Part shown: piece by piece, positions 7,690 to 17,110 of the stretch
Layout: every line of letters begins with the position of its first letter
Position numbering within the stretch: the first letter of the stretch is position 1
From: CBDFKK01 sp965248815
GTDB lineage: Bacteria > Pseudomonadota > Alphaproteobacteria > SMXP01
DNA: 64,000 nucleotides
Assembly: GCA_965248815.1 (NCBI GenBank)
Contig: CBDFKK010000008.1
Span: 1,674,001 to 1,738,000 of the forward strand
Direction of reading: 5' to 3'
The notes under the pieces: model-generated
Seen by the model: the letters and a program-made list of their open reading frames with translations, nothing else
The model's database searches: none
What the model was told of the DNA's origin: nothing
Position numbers and translations under genes: made by a program

Positions 7690-8349
7690 TTAACCCCCTG
7701 AAGACATGCCGCCGACCAATTGCAATTTTTCGTAAACCGTCATGATGAACTCTTGATCTGTGCAACGATCGTCCGAAGAGGGATCGTCGCATTCGATCGA
7801 CATGAAATACGAGGCGCCGAATTTCGAAAAACTCATCTCGATGCCGGACTCAGTTGTCGACACGAGATAATCATTTGCCGAGATGTCAGGTCCGATGCGA
7901 GGCGTTGCGTAAGCGATGCGCGAGCCGTTGACCATTACGACGGCGCTGTCGAGCGCGAGCGTCGCAGCGTACGAGTCGTCATATGCTTTGAACACCATGC
8001 GACGCAGGCCGGGAATTTCGTCTGCCACGGCATCTATTCCGTAAGTCGAAGAAAGTTGCACCGTTTCGCCATCCGGAGGAATAAGGACCGGCATATAACA
8101 AGTGTCGGCGCCCGGATATAGTTTTTGCGAGGCCGTCCCCGACAAGTTTGCGTATTCCTGTTCCGTGGCACCGGCATAGGCATAGGCCGCCGACCAATCT
8201 ATTTCGAGCAGCGCTTCTTGCACGGCTGGTCCCTCGGATTCGGCTCCAAGTCCGTTTCCAGATGCAGCGTCCTGCGCAGCCGCATCTAGGGGTTCCACCA
8301 AAAGACCGCCAATCAATATGATTAGGGCAAGGGATTGATGAACAGCCAT
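7690..8349 (-). CDS. Secreted protein of unknown function, co-transcribed with the M23 peptidase
   Basis: 219 residues from the ATG at 8349, which places a typical signal peptide at the N-terminus (hydrophobic SLALIILIGGLLV, cleavage likely near DAAAQ). The frame is open to 8451, but the earlier residues precede the signal sequence and AGGAAAACGGTGAC lies before 8349. The mature part is acidic and contains four Cys (TCYMP, IECDD, DRCTD and neighbours), possibly forming disulfides. No domain is recognised. Only six bases separate it from the downstream M23 peptidase gene, so a link to cell-wall turnover is plausible but inferred from position alone. Confidence 0.7.
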   Translation of the reverse strand: MAVHQSLALIILIGGLLVEPLDAAAQDAASGNGLGAESEGPAVQEALLEIDWSAAYAYAGATEQEYANLSGTASQKLYPGADTCYMPVLIPPDGETVQLSSTYGIDAVADEIPGLRRMVFKAYDDSYAATLALDSAVVMVNGSRIAYATPRIGPDISANDYLVSTTESGIEMSFSKFGASYFMSIECDDPSSDDRCTDQEFIMTVYEKLQLVGGMSSGG

Positions 8350-8718
8350 GTTATTCGTCACCGTTTTCCTGATCGTGATGCTAACGCCCTGGCCATCGTC
8401 CTGTAAATCCAATCTCAAGACAGAATAGGCCATCAGCACCTCTTTGCCCAAAGCCTGTCACCGCAAGGCACGAGCGGCAATTCAATTCGCCGTGTAGCTG
8501 TTGCGAATGCAAAATTAGGCCACGAAAAGGTGACGAAATTATGGTTTATGATTGTGCCCGATACTCCGCGTACGCTGCTTCCGGGCGCACTTCTATTGAC
8601 TGATCCTAGTTGACCCTTGGAGGAAGAGGTCTAGACTCTCCTGCTAAGCTGGCGGCAAGACAATGCTGCGACCTAGACCACTCGGCTCGGCAGACTCCAG
8701 GGAAACGGGAGCTTCAAT
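8350..8718. promoter_or_regulatory. Divergent intergenic region
   Basis: About 370 bases between the divergent secreted-protein gene and the acyl-CoA synthetase gene. It should carry both promoters. Two TTGAC-type hexamers occur near 8597-8615, but no well-spaced partner is clear. No RNA gene or small ORF with support was seen. Confidence 0.35.
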
Positions 8719-10512
8719 ATGGCAGATGTGATGTCGCTACTGGAACAGCAAGCAGCGCGATTTCCAAGAAAGGCCGCTCTTTGCAACGGCGCGGTCGGCA
8801 GCACGGAGATTATCACCTACGACGCCCTCCATGAACGTGCCGAGCAACTTGCAGCTTACTTGGTCGATCTTGGCATTGGGCCGGAGGACAAGATTGCCAT
8901 TTTGTCGGAGTCGCGCGCCGAATGGGGCTTATGCTTCTTTGCAGCGCTTCACACGGGCGCTACGTTCATTCCGCTCGACGTCAAACTTAGTCTGGCGGAG
9001 CTGGACTCGATCGTACGAGATTGCGAACCGACTGTCTTGTTCACATCGTCGGCCGCCGTCTCAGTTGCCCTTGAACTGCGCGACCGGGAACGGACCATCA
9101 AACGCGTATTTTTGATGGACGAAGACAAAGACCTGCCCGAGAATTCCGACCTGTCATCGATAAAAGGTCTTGCACGCCAGGCACAAGTGCCGCGCCATCA
9201 ACCCCAGCCGAACGATACCGCCGTGATTTTCTATACGTCGGGCACGACCGGACGGCCCAAGGGTGTGATGCTCACCTTCGACAATCTCAACTCTCAATTG
9301 GAGAGCTTGGGGCGCATTCCCGACATTACAAAGAACGATCGTTTTCTCTCGATCTTGCCACTCAGTCACGCCTTCGAAATGATGGGCGGACTTTTGTATT
9401 TGCTAAGTCTGGGATCGACTGTCGTCTATGCCCGCACGGTCTATCCTCAAGAACTGCTCAAGCTGATGAAGCAGCACAAGACCACGGCGATGGTCGGCGT
9501 ACCGCTTTTTTTTCATGTTCTGAGGACGCGCATCGAGACGCAGCTCGCCGGTAAAGGCAAGCTCGCGCAAAGCTGGTTCAAGAGCACCTCGGCTCTGGCC
9601 TGCAAGATTCCGAGTTCCGCAGTCAGGCGCCGCTTGTTCTTTCCAATCATGAAAAATTTCGGAGGATCGCTACGGCTTTTCGTATCCGGCGGCGCTCCGC
9701 TAGACCCAGAAACCGGCGAGTTTTTTAATCTCCTCGGCGTCGACATGATCGAAGGCTATGGCCTGACCGAAACAAGTCCGGTTATCTCGGTAAATGTGCC
9801 GAAAACAAACCGCATCGGCTCGGTGGGGAAACCGCTTCACGGAGTCGAAGTTCGGGTCGATTTGACGGAAGGCAATGACGAAGGAGAGATTCTTTCTCGC
9901 GGCCGCAACGTTATGAAAGGCTATTACCGAGACGAAGAAAGCACGCGTGACGTGATTGACGATGAAGGTTGGTTCCGCACAGGCGACTTGGGGCGCCTCG
10001 ATGACGACGGCTTTCTCCATATTACCGGCCGGCTGAAGAACATGATCGTTTTGCGCAGCGGCCAAAAGGTCCAACCGGAAGAGGTCGAACAAGTCTTGAT
10101 GAAAGCGCCAAGCATTCAAGAAATTTGCGTCTGCGGACGCCAGAATAAGAACGTCAAAGACGATCGCTCGGCCGACGTCTGTGCCGTGGTAGTTCCCGAC
10201 GAAGGATTGGTTGAACAATTCGCCGATGAACCTGAAAAACTCAAAGGCCGGCTTGATGCGGAGATTGCCGCTGTTGCAACGGACTTAGCCTCGCACAAAC
10301 GCCCTAAAAAGATCTTTGTGTCGACGGAAGAGTTGCCTAAGACAACCACGCGCAAAGTCAAGCGGCCGTTGGTTCTCAAGTGGGTGGAGGACCAGGAAAA
10401 AATTGTCGATCTCGCGGAAACGAGAAAAGCGGCGGAAGACGCGCAGCAAGTCGATCAAACCAACGAAGACGGGAGCAGCGCAGCGCCTCTGACGGGCACA
10501 TCCGACACCTAG
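8719..10512 (+). CDS. Long-chain acyl-CoA synthetase (AMP-forming)
   Basis: 597 residues of the ANL adenylate-forming superfamily. These enzymes activate a carboxylic acid as acyl-AMP and then form the CoA thioester. The phosphate-binding loop is FYTSGTTGRPKG (residues 171-182), the A5 motif is EGYGLTETSP (about 345), and the A7 motif is GWFRTGDLGRLDDDGF, followed by the hinge GRLKNMIV. Near the C-terminus, ELPKTTTRKVKR carries the lysine expected for adenylation. The overall pattern resembles FadD/AMP-dependent long-chain synthetases; chain-length preference cannot be read. After the catalytic domain is a short acidic Gln/Asp/Ser-rich tail. The gene stands alone, and GGGAAACGGGAG precedes the ATG. 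Confidence 0.88.
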   Translation: MADVMSLLEQQAARFPRKAALCNGAVGSTEIITYDALHERAEQLAAYLVDLGIGPEDKIAILSESRAEWGLCFFAALHTGATFIPLDVKLSLAELDSIVRDCEPTVLFTSSAAVSVALELRDRERTIKRVFLMDEDKDLPENSDLSSIKGLARQAQVPRHQPQPNDTAVIFYTSGTTGRPKGVMLTFDNLNSQLESLGRIPDITKNDRFLSILPLSHAFEMMGGLLYLLSLGSTVVYARTVYPQELLKLMKQHKTTAMVGVPLFFHVLRTRIETQLAGKGKLAQSWFKSTSALACKIPSSAVRRRLFFPIMKNFGGSLRLFVSGGAPLDPETGEFFNLLGVDMIEGYGLTETSPVISVNVPKTNRIGSVGKPLHGVEVRVDLTEGNDEGEILSRGRNVMKGYYRDEESTRDVIDDEGWFRTGDLGRLDDDGFLHITGRLKNMIVLRSGQKVQPEEVEQVLMKAPSIQEICVCGRQNKNVKDDRSADVCAVVVPDEGLVEQFADEPEKLKGRLDAEIAAVATDLASHKRPKKIFVSTEELPKTTTRKVKRPLVLKWVEDQEKIVDLAETRKAAEDAQQVDQTNEDGSSAAPLTGTSDT

Positions 10513-10572
10513 AGAACTCCTCTTAACGACAAATCAAAGTTGGTGGATTTAACCGGGTTGAATCCAACCCAG

Positions 10573-13500
10573 TCACTCCGCCGGCGTAGACGACGCGCCC
10601 GCCCCGACAAGCGCTTTCTCTCTCTCGTAGTCTGAAAGTATGTGGGCGATTCGTCCCGGCGATCCTGTACCCCGAGCGAGTAGATTGTAAAAGATCGGTA
10701 CAATGAACAGCGTCATAAAAGTTGAAATTAAAACGCCCAAGAAGATAACGATGCCAATTGTGACGCGGCTTCCGGCGCCAGCACCTGTCGCCAACAGCAA
10801 GGGAATAGCGCCGGCTGACGTCGACACGCCGGTCATGACGATCGGACGGAATCGCGTTTCAGAGGCAGTTAACAACGCTTCTTTAAATTCTAAACCCTGA
10901 TCGCGTAGCTGATTGGCAAACTCAACGATCAAAATCCCGTTCTTTGCCGCGATGCCAATGAGGATTACCAGTCCGATTTGGCTATAAAGATTAAGGCTGC
11001 TTCCAACCAGATAGAGACCTAAGAGGGCGCCCGCGATTGCCACCGGCACAGTCAGCATTATGACGAAGGGATGGATGAAACTCTCAAATTGCGCCGCAAG
11101 TACTAAAAACACGACGAGAAGCGCAAAACCGAATGTGAAGAAGAGCGCGCCACCTTGTTCCTTGAAGCGGCGCGATTCGCCGTTGTAGTCGATCTTTGGA
11201 CCCGACGGGACTTCTTCCGCGACGACGCCCTCCAAAAACTCGAGCGCCTCACCCATAGAATATCCGTCCGACAGATTTGCCGATACGGTAACAGCCGGTA
11301 AGCGATTCCATCGCTTTCGATCAGCGGCATCGGCAATAGAATTTATCTCGACAAGATTAGCCAGCGGAATGAGCGGACCCCTAAAAGCCCGAGACGAACG
11401 AACAAAAATATTGGAAATATCGCTCGGCGTCTGACGATCCTCGTCACGCGCCTGAAGAATGACGTCGTATTCGCGTCCGCGATCCATATAAGTTGTGACG
11501 CGCCGTGAACCCATCATGGTTTGAAGCGTATCCCCGATAGTTTGGACCGACACGCCGAGCGCCGCCGCCCGTTCCCGATCGATATCGACATCGAATTTTG
11601 GCTTAGTCGGTTTGAAGTCGGTATCGACGCGCATCAGACCCGGATTCTGCTTTGCGCGCGCCGCAATTTGGTCGGCCCACCCGGCAACCGTCTCATAGTC
11701 GGGACCGCTCAAGACCAATTGAATCTGCGGGCCCCAGCTACCTGCCATGCCTTGCTCCATGCCGGCAAAGCCAAACAGTCCAGGAATCTGTCTGAGCTTG
11801 CCGCTTACCTCGCGCGCGATGATAAGACCGTCACGATCTCTGTCGGACCAGTCGTTCAAGATCATCATGATCATGCCACTATTCATGGTCCTGTTGGGAC
11901 CCCAGCCGCCGGGAACGCGCAGCATTATCTGATGCGCTTCGCCGTTATCGAGATAACCTTTCAAGCTTTTTTCGGCCTTTCCCATTTGCCTGACCATGAA
12001 ATCGAAACTGGCGCCTTCAGGACCTTTCACTTGCGCATTGATAACGCCTCGATCTTCCTCCGGCGCCAACTCTTTGGGCACCAGCTGCCACAACAGGACA
12101 ATGAGGCCAACAATTAAGACAAGCACCGCACCGCCAATCATCGGATGCGGCAAGATCTTGCCAAGCAGGCGCACATAACTAGCCTTTGCGCGTTCAAAGA
12201 ACCGTGCCATCGGCCTGGCTTGTGCGCGTTTCACCTTGTCGGCGCGCAGTAGCTTGGAACACATCATTGGCGAGAGAGATAGCGCAAGCAGAGTCGATAA
12301 AGATACCGCTGCCACGATCGTCACGCCAAGCGAACCAAAGACCCGTCCTACAAATCCTTCAACGAAAATAAGAGGCGTGAAGACAGCGACAAGAACAAGC
12401 GTCGTCGCAATGACTGCAAAGGCAACCTGTCGCGCGCCGTGAAACGACGCGACAATCGGCGGTTCTCCCGCCTCTACGCGGCGCTGAATGTTTTCGAGCA
12501 CAACAATGGAATCATCGACCACCAGGCCGATACAAAGCACTAAGGCCAAGAGGGTCATGAGATTGATGGTGTAATCGAAAAGATCGAGCACGCCGAAAGT
12601 CGCGATCAGACACACCGGTACGACGATCGCCGGTATCAATGCCGCGCGAACCGACCCCAAAAACGCAAAAATCACCAAAACAACAAGGGCCGTCGCCAAG
12701 AGAAGGGTCCGCAACACTTCTTGAATGGCGCGGTCAACGAAAACCGTCGAGTCATGGCTCATGAGTAGTGTCAACTCAGGAGGCAGAGTTTTTTTGATCT
12801 CCTCCATTTCAGCCCAAACCACGCGAGACACGTCAACGGCATTGGCCGTGGATTGTTTGACAATGCCGATGCCAATCCGGTTGTCGCCGTTGCTCCGAAA
12901 CATGAGCCGGCGGTTTTGAGGGGCAACTTCAACGTCGGCGACTTCGCTTAAGCGAATGAGATGGCCATCAGGACCTTCGCGAATGACCAGCCGGCGAAAA
13001 TCTTCAGCCGCCGAATAGAGCCGCGTTATTCGTAGCGGAATCTGAATGGCCTGGGTTTCGATACTGCCTGCAGCGATCTCAATATTTTGAGAGCGCAGTG
13101 CAGTTTCGACATCCGTCACTGTGAGGCCGCGCGCTGCGAGCTTGATGCGGTCGAGCCAAACACGCATTGAATAGATTGCTTCTGCGCCACCCATGACTTG
13201 GGCCACACCTTCAAGTACGGCAAGACGGTCATGAATGTAGCGGTGATAATAGTCGCCCATCTCCATTTGATTTAGAGAGCCCGACGCCATTGCAAGCCAC
13301 ATAATCGCAAAAGCGTCGGAATCCATTTTACTCACAGTGGGTGTGTCAGCGTCCTGAGGCAAGCGGCCGCCCAATCGCGAAACTGCGTCTCGAACGTCGC
13401 CTGTCGCAGCATCCAGATCGCGATCCAGCTTGAAGACAATTGAAATTGATGAGCTTTCGTTCTTGGACGTCGATTGTATGCGGTCGATACCTTCAATGCC

Positions 13501-13716
13501 GCCGATCTGTGATTCGATAACTTGTGTAATGCGCGTCTCAATGACTTCGGCAGAGGCGCCAACGTAATTTGTACCAATGGATACAATTGGAACATCGAGA
13601 CTAGGGAGTTCCTGAAGCGGCAACCGCGTAAACGATATGGCACCGAACGCCACGAGCAGAATACTGGCAACGGTCGCAAAGACAGGTCTTTTGACGGAAA
13701 CGTCCGAAAGGATCAT
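10573..13716 (-). CDS. RND efflux permease, HAE1 family
   Basis: 1047 residues, the standard length for inner-membrane trimeric RND pumps. The N-terminus MILSDVSVKRPVFATV is characteristic of HAE1 (hydrophobe/amphiphile) permeases. The proton relay pair in helix 4 is Asp401-Asp402 (GLVVDDSIVVLENI). The second half contains QIGLVILIGIAAKNGILIVE, with the expected Lys, and RFRPIVMTGVSTSAGAIPLL. Two large periplasmic domains lie after helices 1 and 7. No membrane-fusion or TolC-like gene is adjacent: both neighbours are unrelated. It must use partners encoded elsewhere or have become an orphan. It is clearly different from the two RND permeases at 17394-26106. Confidence 0.9.
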   Translation of the reverse strand: MILSDVSVKRPVFATVASILLVAFGAISFTRLPLQELPSLDVPIVSIGTNYVGASAEVIETRITQVIESQIGGIEGIDRIQSTSKNESSSISIVFKLDRDLDAATGDVRDAVSRLGGRLPQDADTPTVSKMDSDAFAIMWLAMASGSLNQMEMGDYYHRYIHDRLAVLEGVAQVMGGAEAIYSMRVWLDRIKLAARGLTVTDVETALRSQNIEIAAGSIETQAIQIPLRITRLYSAAEDFRRLVIREGPDGHLIRLSEVADVEVAPQNRRLMFRSNGDNRIGIGIVKQSTANAVDVSRVVWAEMEEIKKTLPPELTLLMSHDSTVFVDRAIQEVLRTLLLATALVVLVIFAFLGSVRAALIPAIVVPVCLIATFGVLDLFDYTINLMTLLALVLCIGLVVDDSIVVLENIQRRVEAGEPPIVASFHGARQVAFAVIATTLVLVAVFTPLIFVEGFVGRVFGSLGVTIVAAVSLSTLLALSLSPMMCSKLLRADKVKRAQARPMARFFERAKASYVRLLGKILPHPMIGGAVLVLIVGLIVLLWQLVPKELAPEEDRGVINAQVKGPEGASFDFMVRQMGKAEKSLKGYLDNGEAHQIMLRVPGGWGPNRTMNSGMIMMILNDWSDRDRDGLIIAREVSGKLRQIPGLFGFAGMEQGMAGSWGPQIQLVLSGPDYETVAGWADQIAARAKQNPGLMRVDTDFKPTKPKFDVDIDRERAAALGVSVQTIGDTLQTMMGSRRVTTYMDRGREYDVILQARDEDRQTPSDISNIFVRSSRAFRGPLIPLANLVEINSIADAADRKRWNRLPAVTVSANLSDGYSMGEALEFLEGVVAEEVPSGPKIDYNGESRRFKEQGGALFFTFGFALLVVFLVLAAQFESFIHPFVIMLTVPVAIAGALLGLYLVGSSLNLYSQIGLVILIGIAAKNGILIVEFANQLRDQGLEFKEALLTASETRFRPIVMTGVSTSAGAIPLLLATGAGAGSRVTIGIVIFLGVLISTFMTLFIVPIFYNLLARGTGSPGRIAHILSDYEREKALVGAGASSTPAE

Positions 13717-13908
13717 TTAGTCTATCATCCAGGGGCCATTGACGATGCGCACTGTTCAGTCTGCCGCGCCCATTATAGCGGCTCGCGACCAAAAATGCAG
13801 GTTGATTGAGCGTCATTAGGCCATCTAAAACAGATACTTAGATCAAGTGCATCTATCGGTCGGCAGTGCGGCACGTTTTGGCCACATTCTCAGCGTTAGA
13901 TTTCTTTC

Positions 13909-14616
13909 ATGCGATCATTATCAATCATTGTACTGACCGTATTTTTTGCACTTCCCCCTTCGGATGTGGGCAGCGCAGCGCGTGACTTTTCACTTGTTGA
14001 CCTGTCGATCGAAGCCTCGATACCGTCCAATCAATCGCCCTCGAGTGATGGCCGCTACAATGTAATATTGACCATTCGCAACGGCGACGCCGGATTACGG
14101 CCCGCGCCTCCCGCCATTGCACTTCGCGCCGTTTACTGGGCGGAGGACGGTGATGATTCTGATGTTTGGAAAGGCCCCCTCTCTGGTATCGATGCCGAAA
14201 ACGATGACGGCACAATTGATTTCATAAGTGCTTCAGGAATTGCGCATACGGCCGCCACAATTCCGAAGACAACGCGTTCATTCGAGCGCGGCCTCCTTTT
14301 GGTCGACGAAGAACTGCAGGTTACAAGGCCGACGAAAGTCACGCGTGCCGTCACTCGAGAGCTCGTGGTGCGCTACGTCATCATTCCGCGAACCGCAACA
14401 GATGGTCTGTATGTGCCGATTGAACGCCCCGGTGAGTTTCGGACGGTTTTTGGACCAATGACGGAAAACGCCTGGGACCAACGCCGTGGCCAAGGCGGAA
14501 TGGGGCTTATCCATGGACCCAAAGAAGGCGAGCCAAACTCTCTCGAAATCATGGAGGATCGCGTTGACGTTCGATTGATATTTTCAAGCGGCCCCACTGA
14601 CGCCAATAATGAGTAA
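13909..14616 (+). CDS. Secreted protein of unknown function
   Basis: 235 residues with a clear signal peptide (hydrophobic SLSIIVLTVFFALPP, cleavage near GSA). The mature part looks beta-rich, with alternating hydrophobic residues and many Asp, Thr and Arg. A segment starting VILTIRNGDAGLRPAPPAIAL might be part of a beta-sandwich, and AEDGDDSDVW is a possible acidic, calcium-binding-like loop. I recognise no family. It is divergent from the RND gene and converges on the nitrilase-family gene with a gap of only 14 bases. Nothing in the context fixes a role. Confidence 0.65.
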   Translation: MRSLSIIVLTVFFALPPSDVGSAARDFSLVDLSIEASIPSNQSPSSDGRYNVILTIRNGDAGLRPAPPAIALRAVYWAEDGDDSDVWKGPLSGIDAENDDGTIDFISASGIAHTAATIPKTTRSFERGLLLVDEELQVTRPTKVTRAVTRELVVRYVIIPRTATDGLYVPIERPGEFRTVFGPMTENAWDQRRGQGGMGLIHGPKEGEPNSLEIMEDRVDVRLIFSSGPTDANNE

Positions 14617-14630
14617 CCATTGAACTTCGA

Positions 14631-15710
14631 TTACTTAGCCGGTTTCTTCCAAATTCCCCGTTCAATCAATTGCTTAATATTGCCGCGCATGACTTCGTCG
14701 TGATCAGCGTGCTTGAGCGGTGGCGTATTGAGCGCACGGTTCTTCTCATAGATGGGTTCATCGTAAATAATCCGATACTGCTCCGTGCGCAGATCTTTGA
14801 GCCAATTGCCCCAAAGCGACCGAGCGCGGTACTCACGCAAAGCTTCGATATTAATAATCGCACCAGTATAAGATGCCGCGCCGCCCGGGGCATGACTTGA
14901 AATAACGCGTCCCTGATAGTCGACGACCATTGATTGACCGCCAAACATGTCCAGTGGAAACGGCGAATTCGGCATGGGGCTGTAAGAGGCCGGATTGGGC
15001 GACACGACATACATCGTGTTGTCGAGCGCCCGCGCCCGGTTTTGTACTTCCCATAGACCGTTGCCCACATATGGCTCGGGGTAACTTGCTCGGTAAACGA
15101 TTTCAGCACCATTCATGGCCAACCCGCGTGCAATTTCCGGGTAGCTGCCTTCCATACAAATGATGCAACCGATCCGGCCGATTTCGGTATCCGTAACGGG
15201 GAAGAAGGCATCTAGCCCCGTCCCATATAATTCCGTCCACTTATCCCAAACATCATGCGGCAACGTCGTGTGTTCACGGGCAAAGACCTGTAATTTGTAA
15301 TGCTTGTGAATGATTTCGCCCTGAGGGTCGATTACGAACGCACAATTGAAAAAGCGCTCCGGGATGTCGGGATGTCTAACTTTAGCCTGCGCGATAAAAA
15401 ACGCATTGGTTTGCCGCGCCAAGTGGCCGATATATTTCGTTTCAGGACCTGGAAGATCAATTGCGAGCTTGTCGACATATTTTATATGGTCCCAATCAAA
15501 GATCTCGTCGGTAAAACCCTGAAGAGCTCCTTCGGGAATCGCAAACAAACGCACCGGCAGTTCGATCTCCGTGACATTCTTTGAAGCCATCGCCAATTCG
15601 GCGATGTGATCCAGATTTCGGATCATGTCTTCGCGCTTATGTGCCCCAACCATGACTGGCTGCAACGCAAGCGCCATGTATTGTTCGATCGGCCGCGATT
15701 CACTAGTCAT
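14631..15710 (-). CDS. Nitrilase-superfamily carbon-nitrogen hydrolase
   Basis: 359 residues from the ATG at 15710, preceded by GGGAGATCTGTGGA; an open frame extends further upstream but overlaps the preceding gene. The catalytic Glu-Lys-Cys triad of the CN-hydrolase fold is visible: Glu60 (LFAIPEGA), Lys139 (IIHKHYKL) and Cys185 (GCIICMEGSYPE). The family hydrolyses nitriles, amides or carbamoyl compounds; the length and the MEGSYPE pocket resemble aliphatic amidase or formamidase-like branches rather than true nitrilases, but the substrate is uncertain. It lies 31 bases after the PPOX-type gene and is probably in its operon. Confidence 0.85.
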   Translation of the reverse strand: MTSESRPIEQYMALALQPVMVGAHKREDMIRNLDHIAELAMASKNVTEIELPVRLFAIPEGALQGFTDEIFDWDHIKYVDKLAIDLPGPETKYIGHLARQTNAFFIAQAKVRHPDIPERFFNCAFVIDPQGEIIHKHYKLQVFAREHTTLPHDVWDKWTELYGTGLDAFFPVTDTEIGRIGCIICMEGSYPEIARGLAMNGAEIVYRASYPEPYVGNGLWEVQNRARALDNTMYVVSPNPASYSPMPNSPFPLDMFGGQSMVVDYQGRVISSHAPGGAASYTGAIINIEALREYRARSLWGNWLKDLRTEQYRIIYDEPIYEKNRALNTPPLKHADHDEVMRGNIKQLIERGIWKKPAK

Positions 15711-15741
15711 TCCACAGATCTCCCTTATTAACTTCGATGCG

Positions 15742-16260
15742 CTAGTCGCCGCGCCGCCAAATTTGCCGGGGTGCATAGCCATCGCGTCGCAAAAAATGCT
15801 CTGTAAAAACGATCCGGTCGGGATCGATCTTCAGTAACTGCCCCGCCGGCGGCTTATTATCCTTCTTGCCCAACTCCGCAGCCGAGGCTTGCCACTTAAA
15901 TATTGTCATGCCGTGTTCCCATTCGGGCGTGCCCACTTCCAATAACTCTCCCTTGCCAAAGAGTTGGGCGCCTTGCGCGCAGGCCCATCCGGCCATCGGA
16001 TTGGCAACGGCCAAACAGACACGCGGGTCCGCCTGAATAGCCTTTAGCTTTGGACTGCCGGGCTGCGGAAATATGTAGCAAACAAAGCCGTCAGCATAGA
16101 ACTCTAGCGGGCTTGCAATTGGTCCTATTTTTCCGCTCGTTGCTAAGACGGCAATATTTGTGAGTGTCAACGTGCGTTCGATATGACGGACCAAATCTTC
16201 TCTCGGCAGCTCTTTGGAAGGCCAATTCTCGGGTTCAAGCCATGGATGTGCGGCACTCAT
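15742..16260 (-). CDS. Pyridoxamine 5'-phosphate oxidase-like flavin/heme-binding protein
   Basis: 172 residues from the ATG at 16260 (AAGAGGCAAGCG upstream). It shows the split-barrel PPOX fold: an N-terminal helix (LVRHIERTLTL), then strands including AVLATSGKIGPIASPLEF and VCYIFPQPGSPKLKAI, and a later DPRVCLAVANPM segment. Proteins of this type bind FMN, F420 or heme and act as oxidoreductases or tolerance proteins. No residue here separates these options. It precedes the nitrilase-family gene by 31 bases on the same strand, which suggests a shared small-molecule pathway, an inference from order. Confidence 0.8.
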   Translation of the reverse strand: MSAAHPWLEPENWPSKELPREDLVRHIERTLTLTNIAVLATSGKIGPIASPLEFYADGFVCYIFPQPGSPKLKAIQADPRVCLAVANPMAGWACAQGAQLFGKGELLEVGTPEWEHGMTIFKWQASAAELGKKDNKPPAGQLLKIDPDRIVFTEHFLRRDGYAPRQIWRRGD

Positions 16261-16402
16261 ACGCTTGCCTCTTGTTGCGATTGAGAAAGTAAAGCAGCAC
16301 AAATCATGTCATAGGCACGCAGACGGCGCCAGCGAGGTCCGCGACCCGTCCAAAGTTAAGTTTCCAAAGTTCTGAGAGTGAGTGGCTTGATCGAGTCGAC
16401 GC

Positions 16403-16795
16403 TCACGCGGTGGCAGTGTCGATCGCCGAAGTGAGGTCATGAGCAAAGAATGGTCGAACAAGTTTTGCGGCCACGCCGAAATCGGTTTTTGCATGCTCGT
16501 CGTTTTCCACGCAGCGCGACCGCGTCATCAAGATGACCGGTAGAACTTGCTTGGCGCCATGGCCACTTGCTTGAACCATGCGGGCAAATTCAAGGCCACC
16601 CCAAACGTCCATATCGTCCGAGGCCAGCACCAAATCAATTTTCTGCGTTTTGAGCTTTTCGAGCGCGCCTAAAATGCCGGCTGAAGAAACGACTTCATGT
16701 ATTCCTATTTCTCGCAGCATTCGTCGGATTAGAACGCGCCGATCGCGGTCTCTATCAGCCAGCAAGATGCGCGGTGATATGCTCAATGGCATCAA
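16403..16795 (-). CDS. Stand-alone, degenerate response-regulator receiver domain
   Basis: 130 residues comprising one CheY-like receiver and no output domain. The early acidic cluster is LLADRDRDRR, and the conserved Thr is in PVILMTRS. Two hallmark residues differ: where phosphorylation occurs (usually DLVLLD), the sequence is DLVLASDDMDVWGG, so the aligned position is Ser with Asp immediately after, and the invariant Lys before Pro is Arg (LVRPFF). Either the register of the phospho-acceptor is shifted by one, or the protein works without normal phosphorylation. It is near a Flp pilin gene on the same strand, so a role in pilus or surface behaviour is possible. Confidence 0.75.
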   Translation of the reverse strand: MMPLSISPRILLADRDRDRRVLIRRMLREIGIHEVVSSAGILGALEKLKTQKIDLVLASDDMDVWGGLEFARMVQASGHGAKQVLPVILMTRSRCVENDEHAKTDFGVAAKLVRPFFAHDLTSAIDTATA

Positions 16796-16948
16796 TACGC
16801 TCCTTGGCCATGACAGGACGGGCGACCGAGATGAGCTTCGACTTCCGGTCGTAGCTGCAAGACTCGTAGAAACTCATTGAATTGAGGGCCGGTACGCCGG
16901 CGATACAGGATTGAGGGGAACGTACCGCCGGCTCCGAATGTTGTGCGC

Positions 16949-17110
16949 TTAGAGAGCGCCAGCGATCGTCGTGAACGTGGTGTTCAGATTTGTACCGGCC
17001 GTTTGGACGGTAACCAGGATAACTACGGAGATCCCGGCAGCAATCAAACCGTATTCAATGGCCGTTGCACCAGAATCGTCTTTCAGAAAGCGGGATACGA
17101 GGGTCTTCAT
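16949..17110 (-). CDS. Flp/Fap-type IVb pilin
   Basis: 53 residues with a highly typical signature: a short basic leader (MKTLVSRFLKDDSG), then ATAIEYGLIAAGISVVIL, where the Glu-Tyr pair and hydrophobic segment match Flp pilins, and a short polar C-terminus. Prepilin peptidase would cut after Gly14. GGAG lies about nine bases before the ATG. Pilins of this class build tight-adherence (Tad) pili; no cpa/tad assembly genes are in the window, so they must be elsewhere. Upstream lies an AT-rich region (17220-17310) suited to a promoter. The gene is short enough to be missed by length filters. Confidence 0.92.
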   Translation of the reverse strand: MKTLVSRFLKDDSGATAIEYGLIAAGISVVILVTVQTAGTNLNTTFTTIAGAL

